Origin: Haliea sp.
Lineage (GTDB): Bacteria; Pseudomonadota; Gammaproteobacteria; Pseudomonadales; Halieaceae
NCBI GenBank assembly: GCA_024642245.1
Contig: JAHEBM010000034.1
Coordinates: 1 to 35,373 of the forward strand
Direction: 5' to 3'
DNA: 35,373 bases
Part shown: one piece after another, positions 19,713 to 26,307 of the stretch
Position numbering within the stretch: position 1 is the stretch's first letter
Layout of the letters: each line of letters starts with the position of its first letter
The notes under the pieces: generated by a model
Told to the model about the DNA's origin: nothing
The model's database searches: none
Seen by the model: only the letters and a program-made list of their open reading frames with translations
Position numbers and translations under genes: made by a program

Positions 19713-20885
19713 CTAGACCCCGTACTGTCGCGCAGCAAGATCGCGCATGATCTCTTCCGAGCCACCACCGATAGCATTGACCCGCACTTCCCGGTAGATG
19801 CGCTCCACCCGGCCACCGCGCATATAGCCGATACCGCCGAGTATCTGCATCGCTTCCCTGGCGCAGAACTCCATGGTCTCGCTGGCCTGCACCTTGAGCA
19901 GGGCGATGTCACCCGGGCTGGGCCGGCCTGCCTCGATGGATTCATAGCAGATCCTGATATAGGCCTGGGTGGCATTCAGCTTCTGTTTCATCTGGGCGAT
20001 CTTGTGGCGAATCACCTGGTGATCGGCCAGTCGCTTGCCGAAGGTCTTGCGCTCCCGCGCCCAGGCAACGGACTCCTCCAGGCAAACCCGGCCCAGCGCC
20101 TCCATGGAAGCCGCCATGCCCATACGTTCGGCGTTGAAGTTGGTCATGATGACGCGAAAGCCCTGGTTTTCCTCCCCGATCAGGTTGCTCACGGGCACCC
20201 GCACATTGTCAAAGTACAGGGTGGCGGTATCGGATGCCCACCAGCCCTGCTTTTTATCCAGTGCGGTACGGCTGAAGCCCTCGGCGTCGGCAGGAATCAA
20301 CAGCATCGACACGCCACCAGCACCCGGCCCCCCGGTACGCACGGCCGTGGATACCCAGTTGGCGCGCATACCGCCGGTGATATAGGTCTTGGAACCATTG
20401 ACCACGTAGTGATCGCCATCGCGCACCGCCGTCGTGGCCAGTTGCGCCACATCGGAACCGCCGCCGGGCTCGGTGATACCCAGGGCAATGTGCTTATCCC
20501 CCGCCAGTACCGGCGGCGCGACCATCTCCTTGAGGGCCTGGCTTCCCCAGTTGATTACCGGGGGCAGGCCGATACCGTGCACCATCAGGCTGGCCGGGAT
20601 ACCACCCACACCGATACGCGCCAACTCCTCGTTGGCGATCCAGCTGTGCCAGACGTCAATGCCTTCCGAGATGCCGCCGAATTCCTCCGGGTAACCCAGG
20701 CCCAGCAGGCCTACAGCAGCGGCCTTGGGCCACAGCTCGATCGGAATGTGTCCCGCCTCGTCCCAGTCCTGTGCGTAGGGCATGATTTCCACATCGATAA
20801 AACGACGCAGCTGGGTACGCCACTCCTCGTGCTCGGGCCGCAACCCGGGATTGGGCAGGCGCGCGCTGTCAAAATCCAGTGGCAT
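19713..20885 (-). CDS. Acyl-CoA dehydrogenase (third of the operon)
   Basis: 390 residues from the ATG at 20885, which has AGGAA 8 bases upstream; a TTG nine codons earlier is less likely. Complete acyl-CoA dehydrogenase: LGLGYPEEFGG, ALGITEPGGGSDVAQLATTA, VNGSKTYITGGMRANWVSTA, RERKTFGKRLADHQVIRHKI, QILGGIGYMRGGRVERIYRE and IGGGSEEIMRDLAARQYG. The usual C-terminal Glu is replaced by Gly (IGGGSEE), while Glu253 in NAERMGMAAS holds the isovaleryl-type catalytic position. This layout is common in dehydrogenases for branched or long substrates. It is separate in sequence from the two downstream dehydrogenases, so it probably serves another step or chain length. The gap to the MFS gene upstream is 138 bases and contains an inverted repeat, so an internal promoter is possible. 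Confidence 0.88.
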   Translation of the reverse strand: MPLDFDSARLPNPGLRPEHEEWRTQLRRFIDVEIMPYAQDWDEAGHIPIELWPKAAAVGLLGLGYPEEFGGISEGIDVWHSWIANEELARIGVGGIPASLMVHGIGLPPVINWGSQALKEMVAPPVLAGDKHIALGITEPGGGSDVAQLATTAVRDGDHYVVNGSKTYITGGMRANWVSTAVRTGGPGAGGVSMLLIPADAEGFSRTALDKKQGWWASDTATLYFDNVRVPVSNLIGEENQGFRVIMTNFNAERMGMAASMEALGRVCLEESVAWARERKTFGKRLADHQVIRHKIAQMKQKLNATQAYIRICYESIEAGRPSPGDIALLKVQASETMEFCAREAMQILGGIGYMRGGRVERIYREVRVNAIGGGSEEIMRDLAARQYGV

Positions 20886-20956
20886 GGCTTCGTTTCCTGT
20901 AAATTCGCTCAAAAGGGATCAACGATTGTAATGCCACCACAGGGTAAAGACACCGG

Positions 20957-20970
20957 CTTTGGTGCCAAAG
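20957..20970. promoter_or_regulatory. Inverted repeat upstream of the third acyl-CoA dehydrogenase gene
   Basis: CTTTGG-TG-CCAAAG is a perfect inverted repeat with a 2-base centre in the 138-base gap between the MFS stop and the dehydrogenase start, 72-85 bases upstream of the ATG. This is the longest gap inside the operon downstream of the decarboxylase-like gene, so a regulated internal promoter here is plausible. No consensus of a known regulator is recognised. Confidence 0.35.
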
Positions 20971-21023
20971 TCTGGGGAAAAGACGACAGCCTCCTGGCAG
21001 CAAAAAACGCGGCTTGCCAGCGG

Positions 21024-22454
21024 CTATCCTGCCGTGCGCAGGCCCCCCGCGGCCCGCTGCTCGATCTCCCGCATGATTTCCCCGTGCCTGGCCGCGGTGA
21101 GTGGAAAGCGGCTGGAAATAACCACGGTGCAGGCAAACAGGAGAAACAGCACCGGTCCCGACAAAATGGCGAGGCCCAGCACGGATTCCGGCGGCACGCT
21201 GTCAGGCGTCGCCGTGCGCGGAAAATGAATAAGATCCAGTCCCACCCCGGCAAAAAAGCTGCCCAGGCCGTAGCTGGCCTTGGTCGCAAATGAGCGGGCC
21301 GCAAAAAACAGACCCTCTTCGCGCTGCCCTGACAATAACTCACGCTCGTCGATCACGTCCGACAACATGGAATCCAGCAGGATGATGTAGGCGATGAAGA
21401 ATACCTGGGATATGCCATTTACCGCATAAACGAACGCGAACTTGCTGTCGGTAGCCATGTGCTCGAGCAGGCCCGCAAAATAGAGTACCTGTGGCGAAAA
21501 GGCGAACAAGCCACCGGTAATGACACACAGTGCCAGGGCATTTTTCTTGTCAAAGCGGCGTGCCAGGCCCTGTGCCACACTGGAGGCGAAGATGATGCCC
21601 ACCAGAACCGAGCTGGCCAGCCCCGCCAGGTGCTCGGGTTTGAAATCGAAAACATAGGTCGCCACATAAACCAGCAGGGTGGCGATAACCCCGGCCAGGG
21701 TATTGAACACCAGTACCGAGACAAACAGGATGCGGAAGGCATCCTGCTTCAGGGTCCTGAACACCTCGACAAAAGCCAGCAGCACATTGCCCTGCCCCCC
21801 GGTGGGGCCGGGTTTGCGCAGGGTCGGTATAGCGCGCCAGGTGCCAAGTACGGAAATGAGCATCGCCACACTCCCGAGCAGGCCACAGAACAGGCCGAAA
21901 TTCGGGTAACTGTCGCGGTTGAGCATGCCATTACCAATGGCTTCAGAAGAGGGAAAGAACAGGGCAAAGCCCACCACACTGGTAATCAGTATGCCGGCGT
22001 AAGTGAAAAATACCCGGTAGCCGATCAGCGAGGTGCGGCCGTGATAATCGGTGACCAGCTCCGCGCCCAGGGACAGGTGCGGCACAAAAAACAGTGTAAG
22101 CATCAGGCGCACGCTGATGGCGCCGCCGAGCATCCAGTAAAACAGGCCCATCTCGCCCAGCGCTGTTGGCGGACTGAACAGGGCGACGATGGCGACACCG
22201 AAAGGCAGCGCCCCCGCAAGCATGAAGGGATGGCGCCGCCCCCAGCGGGAGTTCAGCCGATCAGACCACTGCCCCACCATCGGGTCGGTCACCGCATCCA
22301 CTACCAGGGCCAGTAGTGCCGCCAGACCCGCAAGGCTGCCGGACAGGCCCAGCACCTGGTTGTAGTAGAAAAACAGGAAGGTGCTGAAAGACGCCTGCTT
22401 CACGCCGTCGGACAACTGGCCGACGCCATAGCAAAGTTTGGTGGCGATCTTCAA
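21024..22454 (-). CDS. MFS transporter, GPH (glycoside-pentoside-hexuronide:cation symporter)-like
   Basis: 476 residues with about 12 hydrophobic segments. The start KIATKLCYGVGQLSDGVKQA and the loop DAVTDPMVGQWSDRLNSRWG with RRHPFMLAGALPFG are typical of the GPH/MFS_2 family, whose classical members import sugars with a cation. RFDKKNALALCVITGG and LLDSMLSDVIDERELLSGQR also fit. In many proteobacteria such transporters sit in lipid, steroid or terpenoid catabolic operons rather than sugar operons, as here. It is therefore probably the uptake system for the operon's substrate. The start appears to be a TTG at 22454 without a good ribosome-binding site, but the family N-terminus begins there. 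It follows the SDR gene after 30 bases. Confidence 0.8.
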   Translation of the reverse strand: MKIATKLCYGVGQLSDGVKQASFSTFLFFYYNQVLGLSGSLAGLAALLALVVDAVTDPMVGQWSDRLNSRWGRRHPFMLAGALPFGVAIVALFSPPTALGEMGLFYWMLGGAISVRLMLTLFFVPHLSLGAELVTDYHGRTSLIGYRVFFTYAGILITSVVGFALFFPSSEAIGNGMLNRDSYPNFGLFCGLLGSVAMLISVLGTWRAIPTLRKPGPTGGQGNVLLAFVEVFRTLKQDAFRILFVSVLVFNTLAGVIATLLVYVATYVFDFKPEHLAGLASSVLVGIIFASSVAQGLARRFDKKNALALCVITGGLFAFSPQVLYFAGLLEHMATDSKFAFVYAVNGISQVFFIAYIILLDSMLSDVIDERELLSGQREEGLFFAARSFATKASYGLGSFFAGVGLDLIHFPRTATPDSVPPESVLGLAILSGPVLFLLFACTVVISSRFPLTAARHGEIMREIEQRAAGGLRTAG

Positions 22455-22484
22455 CTGGATTGTTTGTGCCAGGCACAGGCGACG

Positions 22485-23315
22485 TCAGTCATTGGAGACC
22501 ACCACGTGCCGGTGATTGATTGACGTGCCGCCATCCACCGGAATAACTGCTCCATGGGTGTAAGCACCAGCCCGGGAGCACAGGTAGATGGCGATACCGG
22601 CCATTTCCTCACTCTTGCCCACCCTGCCCAGCAGGCTGTTCTTTTCAATATCGGCGAGACGTTTTTCGAATAAATTGTCGGTCATCTTGCTGGGAAAGAA
22701 GCCGGGTGCGATGGCGTTTACGGTAATCTGTCGCGGGCCCAGCTCCACCGCGAGATGCCGGGTGAGTTGGTGCACCGCCGCCTTGCTGGCGGTATAGGCA
22801 TACGTGCCAACACCGGTCACGGTGGGTATATGCAGGCCGTCCATGGATCCGATATTGACTACCCGGGCCGGGTCATCCTGGTCCGAAGCGGCTGCCTCGA
22901 GCAACGGGGTCAATGCCCGGGTGAGACTGAACACCGCGGTCACGTTAATACTCATCAGCTTGTCGAAGGCAGAATCGGGGTACGCCTCATAGGTATCGGC
23001 CCAGGCCGCACCTGCATTATTGACCAGGATGTGCAGCCTTGGCTCCAGCTTCCCCAGCCGGTCGCAGAGCTCGCGCCGACCTTCGGGGTTCGCAAGGTCC
23101 GCGGGGATCGCAATGCACTGGCCGTACTGGCCCAGTGCCTCGGCTGCCTGCTGGCAGGCCTCCGCCTTGCGGGCGGTGATGTACACGCGGGCGCCCGCCT
23201 GCAGCAGGCCCTGGCTGATCATGTAGCCGATACCCCGGGAGCCGCCGGTGACAAGGGCAACCTTGCCCTCGAGGGAGAACAGGCGTTGAATATCGAGGCT
23301 GCTGTCAGTAGACAT
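22485..23315 (-). CDS. Short-chain dehydrogenase/reductase (SDR), RhlG/AtuG-like
   Basis: 276 residues, a complete classical SDR. TGGSRGIG (23-30) binds NAD(P), NNAG is at 99-102, the catalytic Ser157 is in NIGSMDG, and Tyr174/Lys178 are in YAYTASKAA. The C-terminus has VNAIAPGFFPSKM and IPVDGGTSINHRHVVV. It should interconvert an alcohol and a ketone, most likely a 3-hydroxyacyl or cyclic or terpenoid alcohol, given the operon. TARK after the second strand (residues 47-50), with basic residues, hints at NADP(H) rather than NAD. That is inference. The gap from the 3-hydroxyacyl-CoA dehydrogenase stop is 5 bases, so the two are almost certainly co-translated. The ATG has GAGAG upstream, inside the end of the previous gene. 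Confidence 0.88.
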   Translation of the reverse strand: MSTDSSLDIQRLFSLEGKVALVTGGSRGIGYMISQGLLQAGARVYITARKAEACQQAAEALGQYGQCIAIPADLANPEGRRELCDRLGKLEPRLHILVNNAGAAWADTYEAYPDSAFDKLMSINVTAVFSLTRALTPLLEAAASDQDDPARVVNIGSMDGLHIPTVTGVGTYAYTASKAAVHQLTRHLAVELGPRQITVNAIAPGFFPSKMTDNLFEKRLADIEKNSLLGRVGKSEEMAGIAIYLCSRAGAYTHGAVIPVDGGTSINHRHVVVSND

Positions 23316-23320
23316 GGTGT

Positions 23321-24502
23321 TTATACTCTCTCAAGTTGTTCCCGGTTACGCTGCAGGTAGTGCCCTGCTCGCCCTGCCCTGTCGCCGCTGAAGCGACCGG
23401 CGGCGACCTCATCTGCCAGTACATCCAGAAACCCGCCAACACCCATTTGCGCCAGGATGGCAAAGGGACCGGTATCGAGAAAAGTACCTGTTTTCCAGGC
23501 CCGGTCGATATCACCGGGGTCCGATACCTCATTGGCCGCAACCAGGACAGCGTTGCCGATCAATGCCGCGAGCAGCGCATTGTAAACCACCTCATTGTCG
23601 GATTCCTGCCCGAGAAAATCCTGCTGCTGGTAGCGCGGACCGGGGTAGCGGTAAAAGCCCCTTCCGGATTTCATGCCCAGCTCGCCCTTGTCGATCATCG
23701 GCTGCAGCAGGGCCAGGATTTTCGGTCTCAGCTGCGCCGTGAACAAGTCCTCCTTGCGGTATCGCCAGCTGTCGTGGATTACATTGACGCCAAACAGATC
23801 CATCATGCCGAAGGGACCCATGGTGGCTGTGCGGCCACGCATCCAGGCGCGATCCACTGCTTCAATCGTCGCCACACCCTCAACCACCAGCGTCAGCGCG
23901 CAACCCAGTACCGGCCCCAACATGGCGTTGAGCACGTAACCGGGATATTCCTTTTTCAGCACCAGGGGCACACCTCTGGTGCTGAGCACGTAGCGCTCGA
24001 GAATGTCGATCGTGGCGGCGCTGGTACGCGGCCCCCCGACGATATCCACCAGCGGCGCACCCAGGTGGGAGTGCAGGGCCGCGAAACGGTCGCCGCGCCC
24101 AACGGCAGTCTCTATCTGGGACACCAGCAGCGCCGAAGAATTGGTGGTGAGAATAGTGTGTGGCGGGCACAGCTGGTCCAGCTGGTGGTGAGTGGCGCGC
24201 TTGATATCCAGGCGTTCGAAAACCGACTCGCTCACCAGGTCGGCATGGGTCGTGGCCCGCTGCAGGTCCGGCTGCAGCGAGACACGCGCCAGCGCGGCAG
24301 GAAGGTCTTCGCGTGAGCAGTAACCGCCCCCCACCAGAAAGGTCGCCATTTCTGCCTGCCGCTGCGGCACCTGCTGCAAAACGGCCGGATCCACATCGTT
24401 CAGAATCACGTCGTAGCCGGAAATAGCCGCCGCGATAGCGTTGTAACAGCCCATCGTGCCCGCGCCCACGTAACAAACTGTTTTTATCTCTGCAATAGTC
24501 AT
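23321..24502 (-). CDS. 3-hydroxyacyl-CoA dehydrogenase, two 3HCDH C-terminal domains
   Basis: 393 residues. The N-terminal Rossmann domain has VGAGTMG (residues 12-18) followed by ILND for NAD. TTNSSALLVSQIE and ALHSHLGAPLVDIVGG follow; in family members the latter is HFFNP, and the catalytic His is kept while the rest differs. EYPGYVLNAMLGPV with EGVATIEAVDRAWMRG and GPFGMMDLFG is the first 3HCDH domain. A second copy (AANEVSDPGDIDRAWKTGTF, LDTGPFAILAQMG) follows. It oxidises 3-hydroxyacyl-CoA to 3-oxoacyl-CoA in beta-oxidation. No enoyl-CoA hydratase domain is fused, unlike FadB/FadJ. The changed HFFNP motif suggests an unusual substrate. It lies 42 bases after the decarboxylase-like gene. 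Confidence 0.88.
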   Translation of the reverse strand: MTIAEIKTVCYVGAGTMGCYNAIAAAISGYDVILNDVDPAVLQQVPQRQAEMATFLVGGGYCSREDLPAALARVSLQPDLQRATTHADLVSESVFERLDIKRATHHQLDQLCPPHTILTTNSSALLVSQIETAVGRGDRFAALHSHLGAPLVDIVGGPRTSAATIDILERYVLSTRGVPLVLKKEYPGYVLNAMLGPVLGCALTLVVEGVATIEAVDRAWMRGRTATMGPFGMMDLFGVNVIHDSWRYRKEDLFTAQLRPKILALLQPMIDKGELGMKSGRGFYRYPGPRYQQQDFLGQESDNEVVYNALLAALIGNAVLVAANEVSDPGDIDRAWKTGTFLDTGPFAILAQMGVGGFLDVLADEVAAGRFSGDRAGRAGHYLQRNREQLERV

Positions 24503-24544
24503 GCTGCGATTCCGCCAGGGGACCCGGTAATAACAGGTAAAAAA

Positions 24545-25354
24545 CTAGCGGATGGGCCTGGGCGGCCGGTCCGGGATTACCAGGTTGGTACTGCCCCGGG
24601 CCACGATGGTCGGCAACCAGCCCAGCACCGGCAAATCCGCCAGTGCATTGACAATATGGTACTGGGTCGGATTCTGCTCCCAGGTGAGGTGCTGCCACGC
24701 CACCCTGCCCTGCCCTACCAGCGTTTGGGTGAGGGCGGCCTCCGAGGGAAAGGTGGTGGGCTCACAGATACTCTGCCCGAAGCCGCCGATACCCGGAAAA
24801 TAACGCCAGGCCATGGGATGATCCTTGCCCTGTGTCGCCAGCGAATAGGCGGCGATCTCATCCGCCGAGGGCTCCCGCAGGTCGCCGGCAGAGATGTCCA
24901 AGATCTTGTGGCCGAAGTGGCTGGCGCTGGTGCGCCACTGCCCGTCGATAACGCTGTGGTCCTCGATATCTGCGTAGATTTTCGGTATACCCTGTAACTC
25001 ACGACCGCTGAGGATAGGGTCCGTCAGGTTTTCCCACATCACCAGGGTGTAATTTCCAGCCAGGGTTTCCTCCTTACCCCTGAAAACGGCCGCGGCACTG
25101 ACCGCCACCAGGTTATACCCGTGTCCGGCCAACCAGTCGACCTGCCTGTTGCAGGCATAGGTGACGGTAACGACCGCGTCTTCGGCCACCTCGAAGGGCT
25201 CCGGCAGGTAGGCGGACAAGGTGTCCCGGTCGGTAAGAAAGGGCACCGTGATCGAGGTGACGTCCCGGTACCAGCCGCTGGACTTTGGCGAGAACTGGCG
25301 CGGCCCGAAATGCGCCGGCATCATATAGCTACTGCGGGGATCGAACTTGAACAC
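24545..25354 (-). CDS. Acetoacetate decarboxylase (ADC) family protein
   Basis: 269 residues from a GTG at 25354, which has AGGAG 8 bases upstream and gives the family-like start FKFDPRSSYMMPAHFGP. The frame is open 17 codons further up without a good ribosome-binding site. The ADC core is GRELQGIPKIYADIE, near residue 125. In Clostridium ADC the Schiff-base Lys115 is followed by Lys116, which lowers its pKa. Here the first Lys is present (Lys125) and the second is Ile126. So it may still form a Schiff base with a 3-oxo acid, but with altered chemistry; ADC-superfamily members with other activities (aldolase-dehydratase, lactonase-like) are known. It is the first gene of the compact beta-oxidation-like run and follows a Crp-type regulator gene after ~105 bases of palindrome-rich DNA. 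Confidence 0.85.
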   Translation of the reverse strand: MFKFDPRSSYMMPAHFGPRQFSPKSSGWYRDVTSITVPFLTDRDTLSAYLPEPFEVAEDAVVTVTYACNRQVDWLAGHGYNLVAVSAAAVFRGKEETLAGNYTLVMWENLTDPILSGRELQGIPKIYADIEDHSVIDGQWRTSASHFGHKILDISAGDLREPSADEIAAYSLATQGKDHPMAWRYFPGIGGFGQSICEPTTFPSEAALTQTLVGQGRVAWQHLTWEQNPTQYHIVNALADLPVLGWLPTIVARGSTNLVIPDRPPRPIR

Positions 25355-25399
25355 GCTGTGCGCTCCTGGCAAAAAAGCAGCGTAGCAAGCCCGGAACGC

Positions 25400-25443
25400 T
25401 GACACCTGTCACCCGGGTGACTACCCGGCCAGATAACGGCCGG
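25400..25443. promoter_or_regulatory. Cluster of three inverted repeats between the Crp-like regulator and the ADC-like gene
   Basis: Three inverted repeats lie within 44 bases: TGACA-CC-TGTCA (25400-25411), the perfect 14-base palindrome GTCACCCGGGTGAC (25408-25421) which overlaps it, and CCGGCC-N7-GGCCGG (25425-25443). They stand 46-89 bases upstream of the GTG of the ADC-like gene, right after the regulator's stop codon, so they are well placed as operators. The GTCAC/GTGAC halves recall the GTGA cores of Crp-family sites, but the spacing is shorter than the classical TGTGA-N6-TCACA. The last repeat could also be a weak transcript hairpin. Confidence 0.5.
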
Positions 25444-25459
25444 CCAGTCCAGCAACGGT

Positions 25460-26158
25460 TCACTCGAAGGGCATCATCTCCTTTTGCAGACCTTCTATAT
25501 CCCTGATAAACAGGTAATCTCCCCGCGTCTCCACCAGGCCCTGCTTATCCCAATCGCGAAATATCCGGTTCACGCGCTGGCGCGACCCCATGGCGAGACG
25601 GGCAAAATCATTCTGGCTCAGCTTGATATCCAGCGCTATACCGCCGTCCTCCCGCTGGCCATGCTCCGCTATCAGGGCCAGGACGCGCCCCGCTACCCGG
25701 GCGCTCAGGGGATAAAACATCACGGCAGAGAGAATTTCATACAGGCCGCGGGTATTGACCCACTGGGCACGAAATAAATTCCGGTACAGGGTGGGCCAGG
25801 CATCCCCCGCCTCCAGCACAACCTGCCTGGGTATCGACAGCACGTCAGCGGGAGCCAGCACACGCACTTCCAGCATATTGGCTTCATCCACCCCCAGCAC
25901 CTGCTCGCCCAGCCAGGCGCCGGGCTCCCAGTCGATCAGGGCAAACTCCTGGCCCATTGGACTGGACAACTGGATTCTGACCCGACCTGACAGCAAGCCG
26001 AAAATCTGGCGGGTAGTCTGCCCAGCGGTCCAGATAAAACTGTTGACGCTGTAGTGACTTGCCGTGGCCGCGTCCGCCAGCTTATCAAGCACACCCTCAG
26101 GTGCCCCCGCAAACCAGCTCGAATCGGCAATAAACTGGCGCAACTGGTCTTTTTCCAT
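25460..26158 (-). CDS. Crp/Fnr-family transcriptional regulator
   Basis: 232 residues from the ATG at 26158; the frame is open 21 codons further up, but that part is not family-like. The N-terminal cyclic-nucleotide-binding-like beta barrel includes FIWTAGQTTRQIFGLLSGRV and FALIDWEPGAWLGEQVLG. The C-terminal winged helix includes LDIKLSQNDFARLAMGSRQR followed by VNRIFRDWDKQGLVETRGDY. No cysteine occurs after Met1 of the chosen start, so an Fnr-type iron-sulphur oxygen sensor is excluded. The usual cAMP-binding phosphate cassette (FGExALL...RxA) is not clear either (LGEQVLG is the nearest match), so the effector is unknown. It lies between the molybdopterin oxidoreductase and the ADC-like operon on the same strand and probably controls one or both. 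Confidence 0.88.
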   Translation of the reverse strand: MEKDQLRQFIADSSWFAGAPEGVLDKLADAATASHYSVNSFIWTAGQTTRQIFGLLSGRVRIQLSSPMGQEFALIDWEPGAWLGEQVLGVDEANMLEVRVLAPADVLSIPRQVVLEAGDAWPTLYRNLFRAQWVNTRGLYEILSAVMFYPLSARVAGRVLALIAEHGQREDGGIALDIKLSQNDFARLAMGSRQRVNRIFRDWDKQGLVETRGDYLFIRDIEGLQKEMMPFE

Positions 26159-26160
26159 CA

Positions 26161-26173
26161 AGGGTAGCACCCT
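26161..26173. promoter_or_regulatory. Inverted repeat over the ribosome-binding site of the Crp-like gene
   Basis: AGGGT-AGC-ACCCT is a perfect inverted repeat 3-15 bases upstream of the regulator's ATG. It covers the only ribosome-binding-site-like bases (AGGGTG on the minus strand). It could be an autoregulatory operator or a translation-blocking hairpin. It is short, so chance is possible. Confidence 0.3.
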
Positions 26174-26307
26174 ACAGTCAAGGCAAAGCCCTAAACTAAA
26201 CCCAGTTCGCGCAGCTTGCAAACCGCGTTGTACAGCTCAAACGCCGCCCCATGCCGCGGCCCGGTTCGTTGTATATGCACTATCCCGCCCGCAATGGCGA
26301 CAAGCGC

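Noticed and set aside
19509..21293. 594-codon + frame
   Set aside because: It is antisense to acyl-CoA dehydrogenase and MFS genes and has no recognisable domain.
26217..26307. Short minus-strand frame after the molybdopterin oxidoreductase stop, ending with residues like ELYNAVCKLRELGLV
   Set aside because: It is in frame with the oxidoreductase past its TAG, but the enzyme already ends at the family's natural C-terminus. The open stretch is only ~50 codons, so readthrough is not supported.
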